DNA from: Rhizophagus irregularis | Lineage: Eukaryota; Glomeromycota; Glomeromycetes; Glomerales; Glomeraceae | Assembly (NCBI RefSeq): GCF_026210795.1 | Contig: NC_089429.1 | Span: forward strand, 4,154,001 to 4,218,000 | Length of the DNA: 64,000 bases | Direction: 5' to 3' | In this document: in pieces, positions 1 through 12,298 of the stretch | Position numbering within the stretch: the first letter of the stretch is position 1 | Layout of the letters: every line of letters starts with the position of its first letter | The notes under the pieces: model-generated | The model's database searches: none | What the model was told of the DNA's origin: nothing | What the model saw: only the letters and a program-made list of their open reading frames with translations | Program-made: the position numbers and the translations under genes

Positions 1-1006
1 AACCGATCTACAAAAAAAATTTTTATATAAATTTATCTGGATTTCGGTTTTTATCTGGATATATCCGGATTTTTATCCGAAATGGATAACCCGGATAAAA
101 CTGGATAATTTTTTTATTTTATCCGGATGACGGTTTCTATCCGAATCCAAATACTAGGCGTGACGATGTGATAAATAAAAACAGATCACGTGATCAAAGA
201 ATTTTTCTGGGTGCTGTTGGGTTATATCAGTCTACTACTCTACTCACGTGACTTTACAGTTGTTGACCAATTAACATCTTACTTAAGACTGTGACCTTGG
301 GTCATGCATGTGAAAAAAGTTTACCTGAAAAATATGCATCTGGTATGTTACATGAGGATACAAATTGTACCACCAGAAGTACGAAATATATTTATCGCAG
401 TTAATGCAGTAAATGAACCAATTACGTTATTTTGTACATATTTGTACCAAATGTATATAATAGAACTGGACTCCGTTTCAAGTTGTGTCTTGCTCTATAG
501 TTAAAATTCCAGGACATTTTTTATAAACATAAATGGCCAAAAAACGAGAAATATAGGACTTACTAGCGTTATTTATCACTTATTATCACTACGAAAACTG
601 TTACTTATTCTCTTTCGACTTCAGATTTAGTATAAAATAATGTTAGAAACATACACTTTGTTCCATTCTATTCCTTATCAATATAAAAATACGATTTGTG
701 CTTATTTTAGTATTAAAAATTATACCGCTATTCCTTTTATTTCAACGTCTCTCAAAAGACTCTACCAAGCGATTCTTTAGTCTTTCTAGCGTCCTAGAAC
801 AATTACTCGTAACTGCACCACAAAATCAAAATTAAAGGAAACAAGCTGATATTTATATCAGTCGGAGACTGCTCAAAGAGCAAAATGGTTTTTTTTTACA
901 CAATATCACTGAAATAAAAATATTGTTGAATGCGTAAAAACAATATGACTCCAATACGCAAAATATGCACTCCAATACGCCAAATATGCTGATTTCTTTA
1001 CTATAG
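1..1006. other. Intergenic, word repeats, no gene seen
   Basis: No supported gene. Bases about 35-150 hold a cluster of degenerate ATCCGGAT / TATCCGG words; a related CGGAT-rich cluster lies at 49,440-49,550. Bases 859-882 carry the word GGAGACTGCTCAAAGAGC, which recurs inverted at 8,800-8,824 and 9,018-9,041. GACTGTGACCTTGGGTCA at 287-304 resembles a word at 9,282-9,301. The short reading frame at 304-504 has no recognisable content and is taken as chance. Confidence 0.5.
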
Positions 1007-1468
1007 GATGAATATTATTCAGATAGGCTGAATGGATTACTGAGGGACAAGAAGATAATTGATCAATATGACTTTTATGATCTCGCTATTTCTAAGACTA
1101 TTGGCTCTGGAGGATCTGCTTCTGTTTACGCCACAAATTGGAAGAATACATTAACAGTTTATGCAATCAAAAAATCTGTTAATAACAAAGAGGTAGGTTT
1201 GTCACTGACAACATTTTTTATCTTATTTGTAAATTATTTATATAATATTTTCTTTTTTTTAGGTTTATTTAATGATCATGGCTAATTCTCATGAAAATAT
1301 AATTCAATTTCGTGGAGTTACAAAGTTTGAAGGTGAGTAACAATTACATATGCCTATATTTAAGTATTTTGTTAATGTATTGTTATTTTCTTAGATGAAA
1401 AAAATATTCGCTTATTATGTGCCGAAACGTATGAGCTCGTTCCTATAGCACTGGCAGATATAAAATGA
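1007..1468 (+). pseudogene. TKL-type protein kinase, N-lobe fragment
   Basis: Three exon-like blocks (1007-1192, 1263-1332, 1395-1468) join in phase across two short GT-AG introns. Block one begins after a good acceptor (TTTACTATAG) and contains the glycine-rich loop IGSGGSASVY followed by AIKK, the ATP-anchoring lysine. Block two reads SHENIIQFRGVT, the usual link after helix C in the large Rhizophagus kinase family. Block three starts DEKNIRLL and then stops where the hinge should follow. The C-lobe with HRD and DFG is absent, so this is a truncated relic and not a working kinase. Family membership is recognised from motifs; loss of function is inferred. Confidence 0.75.
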
Positions 1469-2002
1469 ACCAAACTGTTTTGTATGTCTCAATCTGTGCT
1501 TCCAAATTTTAACAATTTATATGAAAATTGTTAATACAAAATGAATGTCAGCTGACCATCTGTGTGGCTTCAGGTGATACCTTTTCGAGTATGGGACATT
1601 TTTATTCAAAGTCCTGTCCCAAGTTCTGATTTTCTCATGCACAAACTGATTTGGGCGTTCATCAGATTGATTAGATTTAAATTTATTGAATGTGCCTTTG
1701 TGAGTTTTATTATTATTTGTTTATGCGAATTTTGGGGAGGATTATGCATCCTTCAACAATATCTAGAAATTCTCTTTTCGCACTTTGCAGCGAATTTAAA
1801 CTGCTTTTGTCTTAATTAAGGGCATTTGTTTATCACTTCATGCACCTTCCAGAGTGCACGCTTTGCGTTCCAATTTTTTATGCATAATACTTGGTGCATA
1901 CAATTACATTATTTAAGAGGGCTACTTCATTTTAAAAAAAAATTTCTTCTTTAAAATTGCTCTTTTCATAAAATATTATCCTCTTCTCCAATACTCTGAA
2001 AA
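1469..2002. other. Intergenic, nothing recognised
   Basis: No gene or clear repeat seen. An 85-codon plus-strand frame (1562-1819) has the composition of T-rich noncoding DNA and no motif. The last 60 bases before 2003 are pyrimidine-rich and may be the promoter/leader of the lectin-type gene. Confidence 0.4.
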
Positions 2003-2621
2003 ATGTCTCTAGTTCCATTATATTGGATAGTATCACAAAATTCTGGAAAGGTTCTTGATGTTATAGATGGCTCCACTCAAGTTAATTCCAGAGTTGTTCA
2101 ATATCACAAAAAATCTTCAGAGATGTGTATTACGTTCAAAATAGATAGCGTAGTATATTCTGTTTTCTATCAAACTTTTTTCTAATTTTTATTTTAGGTT
2201 GTGGATAGCCAACTCTGGTTTTTTGATAACAACTGATATATCTGTAATAAGAAATCCGGTCTAGTGATTGGTGTCGATGGACGTAAGTAATTTGGTTAAT
2301 TAGAATTGGGTGTAACTTATTTTCCGAACTTTAAATTTCCTTTCCTCTCTTAATCCAGCCACTGATCCTGGTTCAGATTTAAATAATGCAACAGTGATTC
2401 AAATTAATAAGAAAGATGGTCATAGATGGGTCTATGATGACATTAACAATCATATCACCTTGATTGATACAAACTTTGCTTTTGATCTTAGGGTAGGATC
2501 TTATTATTCACTGAATTACTTTCAAGATTAAGTAGATCTAATTCTAATTGTTCTTATACAGGCCAACTCTAGTGATGAGAACGTGCTTGTCTTGTATGCG
2601 AAAAATTCAGAGCTGTGGTAA
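2003..2621 (+). pseudogene. Ricin-type beta-trefoil lectin domain protein
   Basis: Four blocks (2003-2149, 2198-2282, 2359-2492, 2562-2621) join through short GT-AG introns into about 140 codons starting at ATG 2003. The start YWIVSQNSGKVLDV, then QLWFFDN, SGLVIGVDG and HRWVYDD are the recurring QxW-type sub-repeats of a ricin-B (beta-trefoil) carbohydrate-binding fold. Only the lectin fold is seen; there is no toxic enzyme chain. Such single-fold lectin proteins are common in fungi and bind sugars. The reading is interrupted (about one break), so I treat it as a recent relic. The gene ends in a stop directly after a terminal ELW. Confidence 0.7.
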
Positions 2622-2998
2622 CGATTCACTTTACATTTTTATGATGCAGTTCCTATGGACAAGCTTGACGACTAGTTCAGTTTTCAAATTATAGTAATTA
2701 CTACGTCATGTTAGCATACATCGGAAATATTAATGTTTCCGTTCACATAGGAAAAGTGATCGGCTTTTTTATCTCACAAAAATATAATAAAAAGCTTTAT
2801 TTTGATTTTAAACGTGTGCACGTTTTCGTGATCGAATAGGTAATAGAAATTATTTTACATCTCAACCAAGTTCTCGGTAAGGAAATGCCAAAATTTTTTT
2901 TCGCACCTCTCGTAAAGAAATAAATTGTGAAAATTTCCACCAGGGTCCCTTTATTGATAAGAATACATTTACATGATTAAAAAACAAATAAATGAAAA
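2622..2998. other. Gap between convergent genes
   Basis: 377 bases between the end of the lectin-type gene (plus) and the end of the minus-strand family gene. A/T-rich, no frame or repeat of note; it must hold the 3' ends of both transcripts. Confidence 0.4.
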
Positions 2999-5157
2999 TT
3001 ATTTTTTCGACTTCTGTTGATTTAAATTAATGTTTGATTTGCGTCTCTTTGGAGGTAAAATTGTTTTAGCTGTCTTTTCATCGGAAACATCACTATTTTC
3101 CGCTTTATTTTTCTCGAGATAAGCTATAAGTTTTTGTAACGTACATATGATCGCAGTCTGTTATATACAGAAAATCGCCGTAAGTTACTAGGTTCCTAAA
3201 CACATATCACTAAGAGATTAAAATTACCCTTAAAGTTAGCAATGAATGGATTAATGGATAAATCGTCTCGGTTGATACCATATGTAACGGTATAGTTGCT
3301 CGAGTTAACAGACAATTTTTGAGGATACCGTATTCCATATTCATGCTATAAACCCTTAAATCATCTCCTAAAAAAGTCCTCATAAGAATATATGCAATAA
3401 TGAATTAATTTACATTGCACATACCTGCGACATTAATAGAAAATATCGATAAAAGGTTGCTCAATATCCCTTTCTTGATAAATTGTTTAAGATGCGTTTT
3501 TGTGTAATCCATCAAATTTTTACTAAGGCGTGCCAACTTTAAACGGTCTTGTTCCTGTTTTCGTTTATGAGAATTAGGGCGACCTGTTTCCATATTCAGA
3601 ATATCCACTCTCTCGTTATTCACATATGCAACAAGCATAAAGTCTGGTCTGCAGGCACTACAAGAATCTCCTTTTTGCACAGCATCAGGCCAACTAGCCA
3701 TATCGCCCCTAATAAAAAATATATCACCTCAGATTTCTATGGAAATATTTAAGAAACCAGTTTCACTCACCATATTGTCCATGATTTATTATTTACTGGC
3801 AAATCTCTAAAAGCAATATTAAATAATGGTGCCAAAACTTCGCAAACATATGAACCCTCATTTATTATCGTCTGGTTTAAAACATAAGACCTATATTTTG
3901 GCGAAAACCAGACTTGACGCCTAATACTATATTAATTTCTCGCATTGAAGGATCCAAGTCCAACCCACCAGTAAAACATGAATTTAGTAAATTACATACA
4001 ATGCTTCCAAAAATCGTTTTATCAACATTTCTATTTCTTCTGAGGGCTCTATCCACTCGCCAAATGGAGGGTCAAATGTTGAAGGCAGGGATACTTTTGT
4101 CCTAATATTCACCTCTTGAAAAAAATCGTCGCAAGTTCGTGACACTACATCATTACTTGGCAAAGTATATTTTTTCTTAGTGTCTTGTTCAAAAATATTA
4201 CGAAGGGATTCTGGCATATCGGAGATAGGTTTCGATTCAGCATCTAATATGCCAGAACATAGAGGGTGATTATAAGGCAGTTGAGCTACGTCTATTTCTT
4301 CTAAGTCATTTCCCAATCTTTTCCACAAAAGTTTTTCAGTCCCTGATTTTGCTTTTGATATAGCCTGAAATCTGTTAGCGAACAATAATTGCGAATAGGG
4401 AAAATACTACTACATGAACATCATACATGAGCCACATTTCCCTTTAGTATCTTTAGATTCTCTTCTGCATGGTCAATCCAAGAATCCACATCTACATTCT
4501 ATGACGTCAACATTGACACCATTATAACAACATCTTAATGGTCATGTTCTTGACTAATATTAAATCACCTTATACATACTAGCGCATCCAGCTCTAGAAG
4601 GGAGGTGATATCTTCGAAAGCGATTCTCGTCTAAACAAATTCAAAAAGGTTACTTAACGTCCAATAAAGAAAAAAATAATATAAGATAACCCAGCGGGTT
4701 CAGATATATTGCGTGAAGCGCAATCCCCTCCAGGTATTATAATGCTATTTCTTCATAAGGCCTATATAACAGATATTGGTCATGATCGCAAGTGCTAATA
4801 ATGTAACAGTAATAATCCAAATACTATCTTCACCAGACATTACTAATATGCTTTCGCAATACGATCATTGTGCACAAACTAAAATAATTATCATGCGAAC
4901 CATATTTTAATAAAACATTAACATGTTCGTACCCTTTGTTTCAACTCTTCGCCTTGCCCGAAACTCTGGAGTCTATATAGACGCAACTTATCCTTGGCTG
5001 GTACGAGCTTTTTAACCCTTTCCAATGTTTGAACAAAATTCTGAACTTTTTTATTATAATCACCAGTCCAACTACCAGTTCTAACCTGTTTATATAAAGC
5101 AGTTGTGACTGTGATATTCGATACCGGAATAAAGTCAATAAGAAATTTTCCATTATC
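2999..5157 (-). CDS. Lineage-specific multi-exon gene, possible PD-(D/E)xK-like core
   Basis: Exons 4630-4569, 4498-4427, 4364-4000, 3920-3771, 3708-3425, 3367-3228 and 3157-2999 all join in phase through GT-AG introns and end in a lysine-rich tail and TAA. A further exon at about 5157-4933 (ending in ..GQGEELKQR) fits upstream, but its link to the next exon is uncertain; around 4860-4680 a possible exon (..IIPGGDCASRN..) shows a frame shift. Readable landmarks are ENRFRRYHLPSRAG, DSWIDHAEENLK, SACRPDFMLVA, ILNMETGRP, KLARLSKNLMD and RVYSMNMEYGI. This is a large family in arbuscular mycorrhizal fungi with no known role. RPDF...METGRP...K has the D...ExG...K spacing of PD-(D/E)xK nuclease folds; that link is my inference. 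The 3' two thirds look intact and the 5' end may be decayed. Confidence 0.7.
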
Positions 5158-6269
5158 GTATGTTTATAACTTAGCTTGCTGAAAAATAACGTAAGATACA
5201 ATAACTTGCCCTACCTACCATTTTAAATACCCACAATTTCTATTCACGTCCCCTCTGGATCCGAGTTCATATTTGGGGTCTGAAGCATAAGAGTATGCAA
5301 TAACTCTATGCCAAAGCTTTGTGTTCGAGAATAAGAGCATGCAGAACGTGCATTGAAGATCTCGACAATTACAAAAGCATTGGGGTCATGATGTATAAAT
5401 TTTTTATTTTACTCATACTTCACTGGCTCCCGACCTCCCGATACTAAGGCCTGCAAACATTATTTAAATGGGTTTGGTCAGAATGTATTAAAATAGTTGT
5501 AGTTCCGGAGTGAAGATACAGTATATTAATAAATATTCTGCAATGGAAAAAATCAAAAAAATCAAAATATTTTTGGGGTCATTTCTTATGTGAAATATTT
5601 TGTTACACAAGTTGTTGCACTGCTATCATATATACCTTAACGAGAATTAAACCATGCTTATTTGTGTCGCACAGCTCAGAACATATTATTTTATAACTGT
5701 TAGTATAGTTTCTTAAATGTTATAGCTGACCATAATTTTAGGAAGAAAGAATAGTCTTTGTGAATACTGTTGCAATTGAATTTTAAAGAATGAAATCAAA
5801 AATATTGCGAAATTCAACTGAACTAGAAAGTGAAAGTAGATACCTCTCATTAGTTCGCAAATGTTTGGTACTTGAGTTCAGAGAAAATATATTCGAATTT
5901 CGCTATCATTCATATTTTATTCTGTTAACAATGTAAATTCGTTGTCATCGAGAAGACATAAAATGCATGTTCTACATGCGACATGGAAGAAATGACGTAG
6001 CATAAAAAATATGTTGCACAGTCATTTTTTACCCTAACCAAAACTGGTATTGTGATTTCCCTAATTAGAAACTATCTTCGAATTACAACATTGAGTCGTT
6101 CTCTTGATTACTAAAATAAGTTATACGAATCAATATTCTTGTGATTTAAAACATATTTTAATCGTCGATCAACTAATAAAATCGATTCGCAATCCACGTA
6201 ATACACATATCTAATTTTGTTCTTCGAACAGTCTGTAGAACGAAATTTGAAAAAAACCAGTAGTAAATC
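5158..6269. other. Intergenic, nothing recognised
   Basis: About 1.1 kb of A/T-rich DNA with no exon-like block, no clear inverted or tandem repeat and no family I recognise. It separates the minus-strand family gene from the plus-strand SAM/zinc-finger relic, so both promoters should lie here. Confidence 0.4.
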
Positions 6270-7411
6270 ATGGCATTTTTAACAGCTAATAATAAAAACG
6301 TGTCTCTCCGTGACGTTGACAATACTTTTTACAAAATCAAGGCATTACATATTAGTTTACTTAATACAGAAGACACTATAGATTACTTAAAATACGAGTG
6401 TGTTGCATCTTGATGATACTCACTTTATGTTTTTCGTGAACATGAAATAACTGGATATGTCTTTCCTGACATGACCGAAAAAAATTCCTAAGCTATGGTT
6501 TGAAAGAAGGTTCAGCAGCTTCACTCGCAAAATTTGCCAAGGAATGCAAGACGCAAACAGAAAAAAGTGTTCCACAGACTAATCCTTTGAAAGAAATTGA
6601 ATTTTATGACGTAGTCGAATTTGTGAAAAATAAGTTGAACCTAAATACGGAACAAATAAAAAAGTAACAAAACGAGGTAAAGGTTGTGTTTCAATTGTAT
6701 TACAGAAACATTACCAATTTCTTTATTCATAAATCTCTCAAATAGTAGAGAATTCAAATTTTGGAAGATTGTAGTTTAAAATCTCAGGGTATAAACAGTG
6801 AAGCGAACTTAAACATTGCAATTGATCGAATTAATGAAAAGATGTCTCTTCTGTTAGAACACAAAAAAGAAGAATACCAGGTGCATGGTAAATATATATT
6901 GTAATAATTTAATAATAAAAATCTGCTGTCTTTGACGGTATTCAGTTATGTCAAATACTTATTTTTTATCATAGCAAATAACACAGAACTCAGACAACGA
7001 AAAAAATGATGAAGAGGAGAAGAAAAATACTGATAAAGTGCGTTCATCGGACAATGTTATAGGTAAGTTCACCCTTGGATAAAACTAAACAGATCATGTT
7101 ATGCTTGTTGGGAAGTTACAAAGTAATGTACTTGTGTGTTTATTTTTTATTTTATGGTTTCACCAGATACTATCGATACTACTAATACTTTTAATCAATT
7201 TCAAGAAGAGCTTGACAATTATATCAATAAAAGTACTCCAACAGAGGGAAAATATACCTGCTCAATCTGTAATAAAAACCTAGTCTCAGACAAGACATTA
7301 ACTAGATATATTACTGAACAACATACAAACAAACGTTACCGTTGTAACTAATGCACATATGAATGCAAACAGTTAGATAACTTAAACTCGCATAAAATGC
7401 GAAAACATTAG
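6270..7411 (+). pseudogene. SAM-like domain plus C2H2 zinc-finger protein, decayed
   Basis: ATG 6270 opens about 49 codons ending TIDYLKYECVAS. The next block reads EITGYVFPDMTEK, then, shifted by one frame, LSYGLKEGSAASLAKFAKEC, the signature of the SAM-like domain that heads many Rhizophagus proteins. A coiled-coil-like stretch (INEKMSLLLEHKKEEY, about 6,830-6,880) and an acidic piece (SDNEKNDEEEKKNTDK) follow across introns. The last block (about 7,166-7,411) reads YTCSICNKNLVSDKTLTRY...H then C..C...LNSHKMRKH, two C2H2 fingers with a stop between the two cysteines of the second (TAA near 7,349). One frame shift and at least two in-frame stops make it a relic of a SAM + zinc-finger regulator. 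Confidence 0.6.
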
Positions 7412-9740
7412 CCGTACAAAAATTTATGTAATCGGTTTCTTGTGTTTTTTTTTAGCAAAAAAATTGGTAACTATTTTGTAACGTAATTAGTATGTTAACG
7501 AAATACAATATACATGATCTAATAGTTTTTTATATTCATTGTTGATCAGTACTCATTCAGTGTGGGTAACTTGGTGGTAATTCATAAACCACATCATGAA
7601 TTTAATGATACAGACATAGTCAATCGTCTACTTTAATAACAATCCTCAAGAAACGATCACCTCGTGAGCAAAGCTCAGACTAATATAACTCCAAAAACCG
7701 TTTCACTAGATTCTATCTAGGACTGGAGGAGCCAGTAACTACGTTCCTAGGAATAATGAGAATGAAAACCAAAAAAAATAATGGTTAACGATAACATTCA
7801 TATGCATTATTGTGTAGAAGAGCGGCATTATAGCATTACGCTCTGCGCCTCCTGGTAATAATGGCAACCGTAATCATAACCAAAGGTCTTATTTACCAGA
7901 GGTTTTAGGAGATAATCTCATAATGGGAAATGATCAAAGTCACGTGATTTTGAACCTATTCTTCTCCGCTGTTGTCCACTCATATTCTTTTCACGTTATC
8001 TTCTATCCGCAATATCTGCAATCGATATTCAAGGGATACTTCATATCTACCGAATCATACAACTACATTGCAAAGCAATACCCTACAGGTCATTCACTGT
8101 AATCAAATAACATCAAAATGTATACGAAAAATCTTCGTGATTTTTTGAGGAATGAGGATACTTCAACCTATTCCATGAAATTATGAAGATCACACTTGGA
8201 AGAAAATGTGGCACGTCATACCATCATAAACTACTTCGCATAGAACAAGGATTGGATCTTAGTATGCATCAATTTTTTCTTTTGCATGAGCATGGGTTTT
8301 ACCCAGCCAAGGGCTCTTGCCCTACCCTCTGGGTACGAAGTAGATTCCATCTCCCCATAGGATACTATGTAGAACTGGAGTAACTAGGACTTTATCCCAG
8401 AAGATACATACCCATTAATGGGTTTGTGATAACCATCATTTATACGTTATGATTAATAAATCAATGGTCGCAACAAAATCCCTAGTCCATTAGGAGCTTC
8501 GAAGAAGTGATTTTTCGAGGAACGAGGGACTTGGCGTAGCCTTTCGAAGAAATAGCCCATTCCATGAAATCATAGAGGGAGGAGGTTCTAGGAACCTAGG
8601 TTCATAGGCCCAAAGGGCACATGCGGTAACATTTGTTTTTCGAAATATTGATCTTATTCTTATTTCAATAATACGTCAGCTATATTTCTTTGGAGATTTC
8701 TCGTTTTTGGCAATAATTTTCATGATGCATTTATTATCTCTTCGTGTTTGAGAAATTCAAGCTACATACCTGAAGGATATCCCATATGTATGTTGAATTT
8801 GCTCTTTGAGCGGTCTCTGACTGATGAAGTAACTCGAATTAATGAACGTGTAGATAAAAAGGAAGGACGATAATTTGTTAATAGCATGAAGTCAATACAG
8901 AAAAATAAGAATAGCTAATAGGTTCCAAATATTGGAGCATTAGTGTAATTTACGGGGTATAATAAATACGCATGTAAAGATAATAGTAGTATTGTGAATT
9001 TTTTTTTGTAATATTTAGCTCTTCGAGCAGTCTCCGACCGTGTCCTAATAAAGAATATATTTATTGTGTAATATTTGGTGTTTGATACTCTCTCCTTGCG
9101 TCTGTTAAGAATTTGACACGTTTACGTTTACATATTTTCAAATCATACTATGGTCAACAGAAATGATCAAGGGTGATAGTACTAAAGACAATTTTATTCG
9201 TTGATGAAAGGCACATGATTTTTTATGTCCTTTGTATGACAGATGTAGATCGTTACCAGAAAAACTAATGTTATATAACGAGACCGTGACCCTTGGGTCA
9301 CAGACTCACAGTTGCTTTATTTTATTGTGCATGTATCAGTTGTATCACGTAGGATGAAATTTATTAAAATGGTAAAGTCTACACAATTTTTTGACACTTC
9401 TCCCAGTAATTTTGTTTCTGCTCTACTTAACTAGGCAAAGGAGTCATTTACTATTCATATTCGTCTATTTATATTATAGAGAAAATATTGTATACAAGAT
9501 ATTTCTAAACACGCTAACACTACTTCTGTACAATGTCTAATGACGAGCAGTACTACTATTATGACGTTTAGTATCTCTGATTGAATTTTTTGGAAACAAA
9601 GTATTGGAAAGCGAAGTAATTTTATATAGTTTCTCAATTACATTAGTAGACTGCTTAGTGGACAATAAAGAGTGTCGGTAACAGTATTTTTTGTTCAGAG
9701 CAAAATATTTGTTTACGATATCACCGGTCAAATGATGACA
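7412..9740. other. Repeat-rich intergenic DNA
   Basis: No supported gene in 2.3 kb. A diverged duplication is visible: 8,131-8,190 (GTGATTTTTTGAGGAATGAG ... CTATTCCATGAAAT) matches 8,511-8,575 (GTGATTTTTCGAGGAACGAG ... CCATTCCATGAAAT). A near-palindrome CTAGGAACCTAG lies at about 8,589-8,602. Bases 8,800-8,824 and 9,018-9,041 are two copies of the GCTCTTTGAGC / GCTCTTCGAGC word seen inverted at 859-882. The pattern suggests old, fragmented mobile DNA of unknown class. Confidence 0.45.
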
Positions 9741-9801
9741 AATAGGGAACCAATAAGATGGAAATCAGGTTACCTGATTTCCATCTTATTGGTCCCCTAT
9801 T
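9741..9801. repeat. Near-perfect 30 bp inverted repeat (cruciform-type hairpin)
   Basis: Left arm 9741-9770 (AATAGGGAACCAATAAGATG...) and right arm 9772-9801 match at 29 of 30 positions with a one-base centre inside GGTTACC. About 20 bases on, CAATCGGGA/TCCCGATTG (about 9,818-9,840) is a second hairpin, and further AATCAGG / AATCGGG words follow to about 10,000. Such palindromes with clustered short words are typical of transposon ends, here plausibly the left flank of the two-gene element that follows. I could not find the matching right end near 15.7 kb. Confidence 0.6.
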
Positions 9802-10152
9802 TTTTTTGTTTATTATCAATCGGGAGAATCCCGATTGCTACCAAAAAATGGCGCAATAAGAGTACATTAGGGTTCCAATCAGGATATTCAAATAGAGTAT
9901 AATCAGATATTTAAATAGAGTACAATCGGGTTACAATAGGCCATTTACTATTTGACATATCAGTATACCGATTGTTAACTTTTCAACCAATAAAAAATCT
10001 TCTGATTGCCATACATTTTTATTTTAAATTTACAGTTTTATTAATTATATTTTGGTTAGTTTACTAAATACGATTATATATTAATTATTAAAATTATAAA
10101 AATCGGTTTTACAGAAATAAATTTATTGCTAAATTATTATTATATAATTGAA

Positions 10153-12298
10153 TCATCCCACCGATTTACTACTATTACTACTATCGTATTCTTCCGAAAC
10201 AAGACTTACACTTCTCTTTTTCCTTTTTTTCCTATCGTCCACTTCTTCATCCTGCTCTTTTTCCTGATCTTCGTTCTTTTCTCCACCGGTTGCATCGTCA
10301 TCTTCCTGGCTTTTATCGTCGTCTTCTTGGATTTTATTATCGTCTTCCTGGCTTTTATCATCGTCTTCCTGGCTTTTATCATCATCTTCTTGGATTTTAT
10401 CATCGTCTTCTTGGATTTTATCGTCGTCTTCCTGGCTTTTATCGTCCTCTACCTCTTCGCGATTAGCACTATATTTTTCCACTAAATGTTTCAACGATCC
10501 TTTGTAACCGACTTTTGCCCATTTGGGGGCATTAACGGATGCACTGTCCTCATTAGGAGCATATTCAGTATCATACACCTGTTTTCTTACGCGTCGAGCA
10601 TTTAACGCCGCATTATCGACGTAATTTCGTAAAAAAGAGCGTAGCTATAAAAAAAAAGAATAATAAAAATACGAATTATTATGCACCGATTGGTAAAAAT
10701 TATTCGAATACTTACGGTAGCTGATCTCCATTTGAGATCCCGTATGATGATCTTTCGCTTATTAGAGTTATCGCTATCGGTCTCCGATACCTCCAGACTG
10801 TGGTATCGATTATCAGTCTGAAGAGGCCGGAGCTCGTTGGTGTGGAACTTATTTATCAATCGATCTTTTAATTTTTTTAACTTGTTGATAGTTTTATTTC
10901 GTCTTTCCCGCTTCTAAATAATTAATAGAAAATTATAAGATAAGGTAATATAAAAACAACGATTTAATATTTACATCACTTCATCTTGAATTTGTATGCT
11001 TTCTTCTTTTTTTGAGATTTTTCCAATTGGCATCCCTCTCGCTATTGAGTAGTAGCTCTCTCTGGTGACGATGTCTCTCATGCACGATATGCTTAATCAC
11101 ACCGTCGGAAATATATTCTTATTGATCATTTTTTGTACTACCAGAATTATGTTATTTTGGACCAACTTTCGCTGACTATCAAAAGTTTTCCTAGTATTTA
11201 ATGCTTTGTCTTCCAGAAGTCAGTCCATAATTCCGGCAATTTCGTTCTAATCGTAAGAATATCAACTGATTAGCAAACAATCTAGGGAATTAAACTGAAC
11301 TAAAAAAAAAAATAGTTACCCTTAAAGCAGTCCTTAGATCCCGATCCATTTTCTCGTAATGATGAAATGACGAATTTGAGGATGAAAATGAGGAGGATGG
11401 GGATGGGGATGGAGATGGAGATGGGGATGAGGATGAGGATGACGATGACGATGAGGATGAGGATGGAGGCGGGGCACTTTTTGATGATCCGGCAACTCCA
11501 TATTCTTTTGATGATCTGGCAATTTTATAAGCTTGGATATATCGGTTCTTCTTCGGTGATCGGGATACGTATTGGCTCTTTTCTGGAGAATCTGAGGTTT
11601 CTACTCCTGACCAGTTAATAATCATATCTTTCAGATTTGCTGCTTTTTGTTTACCTTTCGTTATTTTCTGGATCAACCGACTCAATTCTTCGACCTGCTC
11701 CTGGAACGCTAAAAAAGAAAAATTGTGATAAAATTGATAAAATTTGATAATCTTATTATAATATACTTATAATATATACATTAATAACATACTGGTTTGA
11801 TCATTATCTCTCTCATCCTGTTGAATCAGATCATCATCGTCATCGTCAACTAAGTCAATTACACTGTACTTTTGGCCTTTTTGGCCTTTCATTGGTTCCG
11901 ATTAACGTCTTTTTGTTCGTTTTTCTTTATCGAGTACTTTAAATTCATAATCATTAGGTGATATAATAAATTCGGGCATAATTACATAAATATATCGAAA
12001 TATACCAATATTTCTTTGTTCGTCTTCAACAAAGTCGATTAAAGTGGGCTTTTGTCTTTTCGTTGGTTTAATATTAGATATCGATCGCTAATAAATCGAG
12101 AAATTAAAGAATCTGATGAAAATCAAATAAATTAAATTACCGTTGTTTGTCCATTTGTTTCTTTGGAACCGTTTTATTGGTCTTTCGCACTTTAGCTTCA
12201 GGTTTTTCGCTATTGGAGGATTCTATATCCGAGTGGTACCGTTTTCCAGATTTTTTCTTTTTTTTATGTTTTTCATGTTTTTTATGTTTTTTAGTCAT
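10153..12298 (-). pseudogene. Acidic accessory gene of a divergent two-gene transposon (copy 1)
   Basis: ATG 12298 opens a lysine-rich start (MTKKHKKHEKHKKKKKSG). Downstream blocks read KPTKRQKPTLIDFVEDEQR, MPEFIISPNDYEF, IDLVDDDDDDLIQQDERDND, VEELSRLIQKITKGKQKAAN, a Ser/Pro-rich low-complexity stretch (11,400-11,470), LEDKALNTRKTFDSQRKLVQ, RKIIIRDLKWRSAT and NYVDNAALNARRVRKQ. The last exon (about 10,600-10,153) holds seven DDDK(S/I)QED units and ends SNSSKSVG. Introns are short GT-AG, but not all phases agree and in-frame stops occur, so it is decayed. The layout (basic start, coiled region, ..LKW.. motif, acidic repeats near the C-end) parallels the gene at 55,182-57,141. I infer a nuclear DNA- or transposase-binding partner; no known domain is recognised. 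Confidence 0.6.

Noticed and set aside
10126-10485. Plus-strand 119-codon frame full of Phe/Ile/Val repeats
   Set aside because: It is the antisense of the acidic DDDK(S/I)QED repeats of the accessory gene, where codon phase and flanking exons support the minus strand.
11334-11618. Met/Arg-rich and His/Pro-rich frames
   Set aside because: Other frames of the Ser/Pro repeat in the accessory gene; no independent support.
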